DNA of 20,123 nucleotides from Nitriliruptorales bacterium (GTDB taxonomy: Bacteria > Actinomycetota > Nitriliruptoria > Euzebyales > Egibacteraceae): the NCBI GenBank assembly GCA_007126835.1, contig SLAO01000093.1:1-20123 (forward strand), in the 5' to 3' direction. The notes below the pieces were generated by a model, which was not told where the DNA came from, ran no database searches, and saw nothing but the letters and a program-made list of their open reading frames with translations. Each line of letters opens with the position of its first letter. Position 1 is the stretch's first letter. The translations under genes and the position numbers were made by a program. Shown piece after piece: positions 1 to 5,676 of this stretch.

Positions 1-88
1 AGAGCACCCGCGTCGGCTCACCAGAGCACCCGCGTCGGCTCACCAGAGCACCCGCGTCGGCTCACCAGAGCACCCGCGTCGGCTCACC
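1..88. repeat. 22-bp tandem repeat array, four exact copies
   Basis: Four identical 22-bp units lie head to tail (1-22, 23-44, 45-66, 67-88), followed by a decayed fifth copy at about 89-109. Each unit contains GAGC, ten bases, then GCTC, so every unit is also an interrupted inverted repeat centred on CGCG. There are no spacers between units, so this is not a CRISPR array. The array begins at the window edge and may continue upstream. It lies just downstream of the minus-strand gene that ends at 139. Confidence 0.95.
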
Positions 89-138
89 AATCACGCGCGT
101 TGCCTCACCGGGTCCGTGCCGGGGGGCCGGCCACCAGC

Positions 139-969
139 TCATGCCAGCAGCTGTGGCTCGCCGCGCAAGGCGAACAGCGCCTTGGGGTCTTGCAGGCGGT
201 AGGGCCGTCGCAGCTCGAACCGCGGCATTGTCCGGCGCCACTGCACCGGGCGGGTGACGTACCTCTGCCCCGCCACGTCGGATTCACCGGGTGCACCGAC
301 GATCAAACCAACCTGCAGCTCATCCCCTGCCAGCATCACCACCGCGTCGCCCTCGCGGGCTTCGTGGCGCCAGCGCCGTAGCTGGCGGACCTCCTTGCGC
401 ATCGCGGCGGTTCCCTCGAACGCGGAGGGGAGCCCCACCGCGCCGAGAGCGGCGAGCTCGGCCGCCAGATCGGAAGGACCCGCCCGTAGCACCCACGCGG
501 TGAACGGTGCAGCGGGTGGGCGCTCAGCGGGAGGCGGCGGCCAAACATAGGGCAGATCGGGTGTCGCGTCGGGGAACAGCGGGCCGTACTGCTCGGGGTC
601 CTTGCGCACCAGCGCGGCGCGATGCGAGCGGTGCACATCGGCCTGGCCCAGCCATGGCGGCAGCTCGTCGTCGGGCAGTGAGGATGCCAGCAGCGCCGGC
701 TCCGGCGCGGCGAACTCGGCGATGTTGGCTCGGGTCGCGTCGCTGTGGCCGCGCGCGCACCATTCGTCAACCATCGCGAGTCCGTAGGCCACCAGCGCGC
801 GGGTGCGGCCCTGCCACATCCGCACCGCCGGGTGGTCGGCCCACCCGTATTCCTCGAGATGCAGGGCGCGGAGGATCTGCAGCGCCTCGACGCGCTGCTT
901 GCCGAGACGGCGCGTGTCCAGCAGGCTCGCCGAGCACTCGAACGACGGGTCGGGCAGGAACGTCTGCAT
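139..969 (-). CDS. MSMEG_6728-like (pyrimidine-dimer glycosylase-like) protein with C-terminal PUA/Mrr-N-like domain
   Basis: The protein has 276 residues when started at the ATG at 969, where the family-like N-terminus MQTFLPDPSF begins; the open frame extends further upstream but only through repeat DNA. Residues 1-145 carry the pattern RRLGKQRVEALQILRAL, then YGW, HPAVRMW and EWCARGHSD. I recognise these from the actinobacterial MSMEG_6728 family, which is related to pyrimidine-dimer DNA glycosylases (Pyr_excise). Residues 155-276 (AWVLRAG, REGDAVVML, VGLIVG, RPVQWRR) resemble the PUA/EVE-like N-terminal domain of Mrr-type restriction proteins. A proline-rich linker, residues 144-154, separates the halves. 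I infer a DNA-damage or modified-base role. No Shine-Dalgarno sequence is visible, and a palindromic repeat array begins 24 bases upstream of the start. The family call is moderately sure; the second domain is from pattern memory. Confidence 0.75.
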   Translation of the reverse strand: MQTFLPDPSFECSASLLDTRRLGKQRVEALQILRALHLEEYGWADHPAVRMWQGRTRALVAYGLAMVDEWCARGHSDATRANIAEFAAPEPALLASSLPDDELPPWLGQADVHRSHRAALVRKDPEQYGPLFPDATPDLPYVWPPPPAERPPAAPFTAWVLRAGPSDLAAELAALGAVGLPSAFEGTAAMRKEVRQLRRWRHEAREGDAVVMLAGDELQVGLIVGAPGESDVAGQRYVTRPVQWRRTMPRFELRRPYRLQDPKALFALRGEPQLLA

Positions 970-1323
970 GGCAATCCGAACGGTTGGGCCGGTGCGGAGT
1001 TTCCGCACGCTGGGGCCACGACGGAGTCTCCGCACACTGGGGCCACCGCGGAGTCTCCGCAGTCACATGGTCGCCCCACACGGCCTTGGCGCCACATCTC
1101 TTCGCACGATTGTTGCGCCGGCGCTCCTGTGACCTGGTGCGAACAGCCGAGCGGTCCGCAGTGCTGAGCGGACCCGCGTGGTAGGGCCTTTGACCCTTGG
1201 AGGCCGCCCGAGGATCGGCTTCGGTGTGCTCAGCTGCGGCCGCGTACCGGGAAGGGCAGCTCTGCGCATGGCCCGCCGACAGCGGATCGCAGCTGCGAGG
1301 CCGAAACGTCAAAAGGGCCTGAC
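970..1323. other. Divergent intergenic region between glycosylase-like and GNAT genes
   Basis: No convincing gene lies here. The left part holds the 27-bp palindromic repeats. Further right there is a 7-bp inverted repeat, GGTCCGC at 1153-1159 and GCGGACC at 1168-1174, with an 8-base loop and no T tract. Both flanking genes point outward, so the region should contain two promoters, but I see no unambiguous -35/-10 pair. An AAAGGG Shine-Dalgarno-like run (about 1312-1317) precedes the GTG at 1324. Confidence 0.6.
993..1061. repeat. 27-bp tandem repeat carrying an iterated palindrome upstream of the glycosylase-like gene
   Basis: Units of 27 bp start at 996, 1023 and 1050; the third is partial and a weaker relative may precede the first. 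Each unit contains a short perfect or near-perfect palindrome, best seen as GCGGAGTCTCCGC at 1048-1060, CGGAGTCTCCG at 1022-1032 and GCGGAGTTTCCGC at 994-1006. Their centres (1000, 1027, 1054) are exactly 27 bp apart. The position immediately upstream of the minus-strand start codon at 969 suits an operator array, but that is inference. Confidence 0.85.
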
Positions 1324-2052
1324 GTGACCGTCGTGCACGCAGAACCTCGGGACGGTGTGCGTGTTCTCGGGGCAAAGGACGCATCCGCCGCCGCAGCACT
1401 CATCGCCCAAGCGTTTGCGCACGAGCCGGGAGCTGTCGCGCTGTTCCCAGACGTCTGGGCGCGCGCTCAGCTGAAGGAGGTCAACGCCCGAGGAGCGGTG
1501 CGAAGGATGCTGCCCCACGGCACAGTCCACGGCGCGTTCGTGGGCGAGACGCTGGCTGCGGTCGCCCTGTGGCACCCGCCGGGCGTGCCCGCAACTTCGA
1601 TCACCGGGATGGTGCGGGGCGTGACGGACCTCCTGCCTCACGCCAGGCGCGTGGCCGGGGCCCTGCCCCATGCCACACGCACCATCCTCGGGGAGCCACG
1701 AGAGGCTTTCACGCTGCAACGTCGCCGCTCGCGAGCCATCGCCGCCGCGTCGGCTGGCACCACGTGGCATCTGGCGATCCTTGCCACAGCCCCCCAACAC
1801 CGGGGCCAAGGGTTGGCCCGAGGGCTGCTCGAACGCCAGCTGGCCCGTTGTGACGCCGACGGGCTGGCGGCCTGGCTCGAGACCACCGACCCCGTCAACC
1901 CACCGATCTACGAACGGTTCGGGTTCACGACGGTGGCGCACGTCGGTGACGCCGCCTGGCTGCCCGGCTACTGGGTCATGCGGCGCGAGCCGGGCAAAAC
2001 GCCACCTTTCCCCGAGCGCGAGGTGCGCAATGAGCTCCACTCACCTGCCTGA
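1324..2052 (+). CDS. GNAT family N-acetyltransferase
   Basis: The 242-residue protein starts at a GTG preceded by AAAGGG at a suitable distance. The C-terminal half carries the acetyl-CoA-binding motif A of GNAT enzymes: HLAILATAPQHRGQGLARGL, with the Q/RxxGxG/A loop as HRGQGLA, followed by NPPIYERFGF, the usual final helix-strand element. The N-terminal half (ALIAQAFAHEPGAVALF) fits the substrate-side helices. The acceptor substrate cannot be read from the sequence. The gene overlaps the next start by 23 bases, so it is probably co-transcribed and translationally coupled with the TMEM175-type channel gene. The family call is sure; the function is generic. Confidence 0.9.
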   Translation: MTVVHAEPRDGVRVLGAKDASAAAALIAQAFAHEPGAVALFPDVWARAQLKEVNARGAVRRMLPHGTVHGAFVGETLAAVALWHPPGVPATSITGMVRGVTDLLPHARRVAGALPHATRTILGEPREAFTLQRRRSRAIAAASAGTTWHLAILATAPQHRGQGLARGLLERQLARCDADGLAAWLETTDPVNPPIYERFGFTTVAHVGDAAWLPGYWVMRREPGKTPPFPEREVRNELHSPA

Positions 2053-2689
2053 AGACGCAAGGTCGATCCGCGGTCAGTACGGACGCGAGACCGTCGAGTT
2101 CGCCCGCCTGGTCAACCTCAGCGACGCCGTGTTCGCCATCGCCATGACGCTTCTGGTGCTGGGTCTTGCGGTGCCCGATGTCCGTACTGACCAGCTGGCC
2201 GGAGAGCTTGCCCGCACCCTCCCGCAGCTCGCAGCGTTCGTGCTGGGTTTCGCCCTGATCGGCAACGTCTGGTGGCAGCATCACAAGCTGTTCGCGCGGC
2301 TCGCCCGCCTGGATCGCCGCCTCGTGGCCCTCAACCTCGCCTTCCTCGGCGCCGTCGCAATGGCGCCCTTCCCCACCGGCCTGCTTGGCAGTTACCCCAC
2401 CAGCCGCGCCACCGTGATCCCGTTCATCGGCATCTTCCTCCTGCTGGGGAGCTTGTTCCTCGCCATGGTCTGTCACGCGCAGCGACGCGCGGCATGGGCG
2501 CAACCTATGCCCGCCGCGATCTATCCTTGGGTGCTGGCCGGGTGGCTCGGGAGCCTGGCGTTGCTCATCGTCGCGCTGGCTGTGGCATTCGCTGCGCCCG
2601 TGCTCGCCCTGGCGGTCCTGGTGTTGAGCAGCGCCCCGGAGGCGGTCGTCGCCCGGCGAGCCCCTGCTGGCTATCGCCACTGGTCATAG
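2030..2689 (+). CDS. TMEM175 (DUF1211) family potassium-channel-like membrane protein
   Basis: The 219-residue protein begins at the ATG at 2030, preceded by GAGG about 8 bases upstream and lying inside the end of the GNAT gene. Residues near 30 read LSDAVFAIAMTLLVLGL, the first-helix signature of TMEM175 proteins (usually FSDAVFAIA; here the first Phe is Leu). Further hydrophobic segments (LPQLAAFVLGFALIGNVWW, LNLAFLGAVAMAPFP, VIPFIGIFLLLGSLFLAMV, and a long one near the C-terminus) give about six helices, as expected for one bacterial protomer. In the known family, isoleucines or leucines of helix 1 form the pore constriction of a K+ leak channel. Coupling to an acetyltransferase is unexplained. 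Confidence 0.9.
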   Translation: MSSTHLPEDARSIRGQYGRETVEFARLVNLSDAVFAIAMTLLVLGLAVPDVRTDQLAGELARTLPQLAAFVLGFALIGNVWWQHHKLFARLARLDRRLVALNLAFLGAVAMAPFPTGLLGSYPTSRATVIPFIGIFLLLGSLFLAMVCHAQRRAAWAQPMPAAIYPWVLAGWLGSLALLIVALAVAFAAPVLALAVLVLSSAPEAVVARRAPAGYRHWS

Positions 2690-2750
2690 CCCCGCGGCGC
2701 GACCCACGAACCAGCCGCCGCCGGCCTTGGCCGCCCCAGGGGCGAGCGGC

Positions 2751-3227
2751 TCACAGCATCAAGTAGTACTGCTCGGCGGGGAACTTGGTGAAGCCGGCCT
2801 TCGTATACGTCGCTCGAGCGGCGGCGTGCCCGGGGTCACCGCCGGTGCCGACGATGGCCATCCGCTTACCCGCCTGCCGGAGACGCTCAACCCCGAAGTT
2901 GGTCAGTTGCAGGCCGATGCCGCGGCCCTGGTGCAGCGGATCGACAGCGACCATGTAGATCTCGCCTGTCTCACCGTCGGACACGTCAAGCGCGGTGAAC
3001 CCGACGACCTGATCGTCGTCCACCGCCACAAAGGTCTCGAAGTCCCGGCAGGCTCGCCGGACATCCTGCGCCTGATGCTCCTGCCAGTCGGCGCCGAACA
3101 GTTGCTGGAAGATCGGCTCCCCCAGCATCTCCAACATCGAGTCGAACACCGGGATCCAAGCACGGAGCGAGAGGTCGACGATCTCTCCGAGGTCGTCGCG
3201 GATCATCGGCCGGATTTCGATGCTCAT
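2751..3227 (-). CDS. GNAT family N-acetyltransferase
   Basis: This is a 158-residue single-domain GNAT. I chose the ATG at 3227 because the protein then begins MSIEIRPMIRDDLGEI, the normal first strand of the fold; the upstream 16 codons look non-coding. Motif A is IYMVAVDPLHQGRGIGLQL, with QGRGIG binding the acetyl-CoA pyrophosphate, and the end (AARATYTKAGFTKFPAEQYY) is the typical C-terminal Tyr-containing segment. The substrate is unknown; small molecules or protein N-termini are both possible. It converges on the TMEM175-like gene with 61 bases between the stops, where a weak GGCC hairpin without a T tract is the only candidate terminator. Its promoter must lie in the repeat-rich region 3228-3681. 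Confidence 0.92.
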   Translation of the reverse strand: MSIEIRPMIRDDLGEIVDLSLRAWIPVFDSMLEMLGEPIFQQLFGADWQEHQAQDVRRACRDFETFVAVDDDQVVGFTALDVSDGETGEIYMVAVDPLHQGRGIGLQLTNFGVERLRQAGKRMAIVGTGGDPGHAAARATYTKAGFTKFPAEQYYLML

Positions 3228-3278
3228 CGACACAATCGGTACCACGCGGTGGGCGAGCGCACAGTGCGCCGGCACCGC

Positions 3279-3348
3279 GTGGCCGGCGCTTTATGGCCGG
3301 CGCAACGTGGCGGGGGCTGCGTGGCGGGGGCTGCGTGGCCGCCGCCTG
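3279..3348. repeat. Degenerate 14-bp tandem repeat, about five units
   Basis: Two exact 14-bp units GTGGCGGGGGCTGC sit at 3307-3320 and 3321-3334. They are flanked by diverged relatives: 3279-3293 and 3294-3306 begin GTGGCCGGCGC or TGGCCGGCGC, and 3335-3348 begins GTGGCCGCCGCC. The array lies about 50 bases upstream of the minus-strand GNAT start. No coding frame through it looks real. Confidence 0.85.
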
Positions 3349-3406
3349 GGCCAAAGGTCAGCGTGGCGTCCATTGCGCCCCCTAGTAATGCGCACAAAGC
3401 GGACCT

Positions 3407-3448
3407 GACTGGTACATCTGCACGAAAGTTCGTGCAGATGTACCACTC
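3407..3448. repeat. Long palindrome, copy 1 of a dispersed element
   Basis: Arms 3410-3426 and 3429-3445 are perfectly complementary over 17 bp with only two bases between them, and two more pairs form beyond one mismatch. The left arm reads TGGTACATCTGCACGAA. The same palindrome recurs at 17151-17194. The left flank (CTAG, then ACAAA, then GACTGG) is partly shared with copy 2. Copy 1 lies between divergent genes, so it is unlikely to be simply a terminator, and no T tract follows it. Confidence 0.95.
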
Positions 3449-3681
3449 GGATCCGAAATACGTGTTTTGCTCCTACAGCTCGCAGACCCTTTTGCGCCAA
3501 TTACCCATGGTTCAGCGTGTGTTAGTCAATCCCCCCAGGAACAGGAGGAGGGCCCTGTGACGCTGACCGCGCCCGCGACAGTGCAATCACCGACTCCCCC
3601 ACGCCCCTCGCGCAGGGCTCGGCCATCGCGTACAACTGCGCCGAGCCACACCAGGCCCACACCGGAAGGCGCGAGGAAACC

Positions 3682-4254
3682 ATGGCCGAGATGCTCTTGT
3701 TCCACCACGCGCTGGGCCAGACACCCGGCTTCCTCGCGTTCGCCGACGAACTGCGAGCGGCCGGCCACACGGTGCACACCCCTGACCTGTTCGACGGCCG
3801 GATGTTTACCAGCATCGAGGACGGCGTGGGCCACGCTGAGGCTGTCGGCTTCGACGAGATCATCGCCCGCGGAGCACGTGCTGCTGACCAGCTGCCGCGG
3901 GACCTGGTGTACGCCGGCCTCTCGCTGGGGGTGCTCCCGGCGCAGATGCTGACGCAGACGCGGACGGGCGCCCGGGGCGCCCTGCTGCTGCACTCCTGCG
4001 TCCCACCCGACGAGTTCGGGCCCTGGCCGGCCGGGGTTCCCGTGCAGATCCACGCGATGGACGCCGACGCGTTCTTCGTTGACGAGGGAGACCTCGAGGC
4101 GGCCCACGCCCTCGTGGGGTCCGTCGAGCACGCGGAGTTGTTCCTGTACCCCGGCGACCAGCACCTGTTCACCGACTCGAGCCTGCCGGCGTACGACCAC
4201 GACGCTGCGCAGCTGCTCATCGGACGTGTGCTCGCCTTCCTCAGCGCCCGGTGA
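3682..4254 (+). CDS. Dienelactone hydrolase family alpha/beta hydrolase
   Basis: The 190-residue protein starts at an ATG preceded by GAGGAAACC. It matches the short dienelactone-hydrolase-like family: FHHALGQTPGF near residue 7 (oxyanion loop), HTPDLFDGR (31-40), nucleophile elbow YAGLSLG with Ser81, the acid region IHAMDADAFF (Asp127 or Asp129) and GDQHLF with His161. True dienelactone hydrolases use Cys in the elbow (GxCxG); Ser here suggests an esterase or other hydrolase, so the substrate is open. The sirtuin ORF could start at the overlapping GTGA at 4251, but a later leaderless start is more likely, so co-transcription is possible and not certain. Confidence 0.9.
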   Translation: MAEMLLFHHALGQTPGFLAFADELRAAGHTVHTPDLFDGRMFTSIEDGVGHAEAVGFDEIIARGARAADQLPRDLVYAGLSLGVLPAQMLTQTRTGARGALLLHSCVPPDEFGPWPAGVPVQIHAMDADAFFVDEGDLEAAHALVGSVEHAELFLYPGDQHLFTDSSLPAYDHDAAQLLIGRVLAFLSAR

Positions 4255-4303
4255 CCGCGGGTTCACCGTCAGCAAGCGACGCTACCGGCCGGCGCAGGGT
4301 GCG

Positions 4304-4309
4304 TACTCT
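4304..4309 (+). promoter_or_regulatory. Candidate -10 element for leaderless sirtuin mRNA
   Basis: TACTCT lies seven bases upstream of the ATG at 4317, which is the spacing expected if transcription starts on the A of the start codon. No Shine-Dalgarno sequence precedes this ATG, and the -35 region is weak. Leaderless genes are common in Actinomycetota. This is a pattern-based call that 5'-end mapping would settle. Confidence 0.45.
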
Positions 4310-4316
4310 GGCCGCG

Positions 4317-5285
4317 ATGCATGGGTTGGATGGCAAGATCAGCGCGCTCGCCGGCGTCCTGGCGCAGGGCGGCGTCCTCGTCCTGACCGGTGCTGGGATC
4401 TCGACCGATTCGGGGATTCCCGACTACCGCGACCCCGACGGGCGGACTCGCAACGCCGCGCCCATGACCTTCCAGCGCTTCCGCGGGTCGGCCGAGGAGC
4501 GCCGCAGGTACTGGGCTCGCAGCCACCTTGGCTGGCAGCGAGTGGCCGCGGCACGACCCAACGCTTCTCACCGAGCGGTCGCCCAGCTCGAGCAGCGGGG
4601 CCACCTGGCGGGCACCGTGACCCAGAACGTCGACGGGTTGCACACGGCCGCGGGCAGCCGGGAGGTCATCGACCTCCACGGACGTCTCGACGCGGTGGTC
4701 TGCCTCGTGTGCGGCGCACGCCGTCCACGCGCCGAGGTCGCGATGCGGCTCGATGCGGTCAACCCGGGGTTCCGCGACCACATCGACGACGGGGCGGTCA
4801 GGCCCGACGGCGATCTTGGGCTCCCCGACGAGACGGTGGCGCAGTTCCGGGTCGTAGCGTGCCGGCGCTGCGACGGGCCGCTCAAGCCCGATGTCGTCTA
4901 CTTCGGCGAGAAGATCCCTTCTGCGCGGTTCGCCAGAGCACTCGGACTAGTCGAGCGGTCGGCGGCCCTCGTCGTGCTCGGCTCGTCGCTGGCCGTTGGC
5001 TCGGGCTACCGGTTCGTGACCGCGGCGGCCAAGCGAGGCATACCGGTGGTGATCATCACCCGCGGGGTGACCCGGGGGGACCGACACGCGACGCTGAAGG
5101 TCGACGCTTCTCTCGGTGAGGTGCTGCCGGCGGCAGCGACCCGTGCGCTGGACACCGACGGAACACCTCGGCCCGCGGCAACGACCCCCGCCCTGGGCGC
5201 CTACACCTTGACACGCCCTGCGGCAACGGCCCCCGCCGCGCACGCGCACGAGACCCCCCGCCAGCAGGGGCGCCCGGGCGGGTGA
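4317..5285 (+). CDS. Sir2 family NAD-dependent protein deacylase (class II, SIRT4-like)
   Basis: The protein has 322 residues from the ATG at 4317; a GTG at 4251 overlapping the previous stop would add 22 unconserved residues. Sirtuin signatures are complete: GAGISTDSGIPDYR (25-38, NAD binding), TQNVDGLH (102-109), catalytic His121 in IDLHG, zinc cysteines 129/132 and 182/185, LKPDVVYFGE (189-198) and VVLGSSLAVGSG (219-230). The WARSHLGW segment (66-73) and the long insert between the zinc Cys pairs resemble the SIRT4-like class II group. Such enzymes remove acyl groups from lysines using NAD. After about residue 275 a Pro/Ala/Thr-rich tail contains two similar blocks, RPAATTPA and RPAATAPA, probably disordered. 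Its stop is only three bases from that of the convergent small gene. Confidence 0.93.
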   Translation: MHGLDGKISALAGVLAQGGVLVLTGAGISTDSGIPDYRDPDGRTRNAAPMTFQRFRGSAEERRRYWARSHLGWQRVAAARPNASHRAVAQLEQRGHLAGTVTQNVDGLHTAAGSREVIDLHGRLDAVVCLVCGARRPRAEVAMRLDAVNPGFRDHIDDGAVRPDGDLGLPDETVAQFRVVACRRCDGPLKPDVVYFGEKIPSARFARALGLVERSAALVVLGSSLAVGSGYRFVTAAAKRGIPVVIITRGVTRGDRHATLKVDASLGEVLPAAATRALDTDGTPRPAATTPALGAYTLTRPAATAPAAHAHETPRQQGRPGG

Positions 5286-5288
5286 GCC

Positions 5289-5558
5289 TCAGGCCACCCG
5301 CCCGTCAGCGTCGACGTCGAGAACCTCCCGCTGCGCGTGCCGGTTGACGCGACCGCAGGCATGGCAGATGGGGATGACCATCAACTGCCCGGTGGGAAGG
5401 CGCATCCGGTGCGGTCGGTCGTCGTGCTGGCCCAGGCATTTCACGCTGGCCCAGTGCACGCCGGCGACGCCGGCGGTGACCCTGCGCAGACGCCTCGGTG
5501 GTGACGACGACTGGTGTGGTGATACCGACCCCTGGCGAGCTACCCCATCGCGGTCCAC
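5289..5558 (-). CDS. Small CxxC (zinc-ribbon-like) protein of unknown function
   Basis: An 89-residue ORF starts at GTG 5558, preceded four bases upstream by a very strong AAAGGAGGG. The frame is open further upstream, but the ribosome-binding site decides the start. The N-terminal 35 residues are basic and low in complexity. The C-terminal half (VKCLGQHDDRPHRMRLPTG, then ICHACGRVNRHAQ) is better ordered, with one Cys, a CxxC (ICHACG) and several His residues, so a zinc site is possible. I do not recognise the family. It lies downstream of the sigma-factor operon on the same strand, after 118 bases that contain interlocked inverted repeats. It could be a shortened HNH-like or ribbon protein, but no HNH motif is complete. 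Confidence 0.5.
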   Translation of the reverse strand: MDRDGVARQGSVSPHQSSSPPRRLRRVTAGVAGVHWASVKCLGQHDDRPHRMRLPTGQLMVIPICHACGRVNRHAQREVLDVDADGRVA

Positions 5559-5590
5559 GGTCCCTCCTTTCCTCCCCGAACAGCACCGGA

Positions 5591-5635
5591 GACGTTCCCT
5601 GCAGGACACCGACGGAACGTCCCCTCGAGGTGTCC
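5591..5635 (-). promoter_or_regulatory. Interlocked inverted repeats (pseudoknot-like) before the small CxxC gene
   Basis: Two inverted repeats interleave in the order A-B-A'-B'. A is GACGTTCC (5591-5598) with GGAACGTC (5614-5621); B is GGACACC (5604-5610) with GGTGTCC (5629-5635). They lie 33 bases upstream of the GTG at 5558 in the likely transcript. They could form alternative hairpins or an H-type pseudoknot of 7 and 8 bp. A role as terminator, attenuator or protein site is undetermined, and chance is possible in GC-rich DNA. Confidence 0.4.
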
Positions 5636-5676
5636 GAAGGTGCTGGCACAGGCCCTGCGTGGACCTCTTCGGCCCG

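Larger units (their letters stand above)
3228..3681. other. Divergent gene-free region with a 14-bp array, long palindrome and orphan initiation site
   Basis: This 454-base region separates two outward-pointing genes. From left to right it holds a degenerate 14-bp tandem array (3279-3348), a long palindrome (3407-3448), an AT-richer stretch (about 3450-3535), and a strong AGGAGGAGGG ribosome-binding site followed by a GTG at 3557. The GTG frame runs out of frame with the hydrolase gene that starts at 3682 and stops at 3952, and its protein is low-complexity Pro/Arg/Thr, so I do not call it a gene. Confidence 0.7.

Noticed and set aside
1..88. Possible CRISPR array
   Set aside because: The units are directly adjacent with no spacers, and there are no cas genes.
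2690..2750. Terminator between convergent TMEM175 and GNAT genes
   Set aside because: Only a weak GGCC stem is present, with no T tract.
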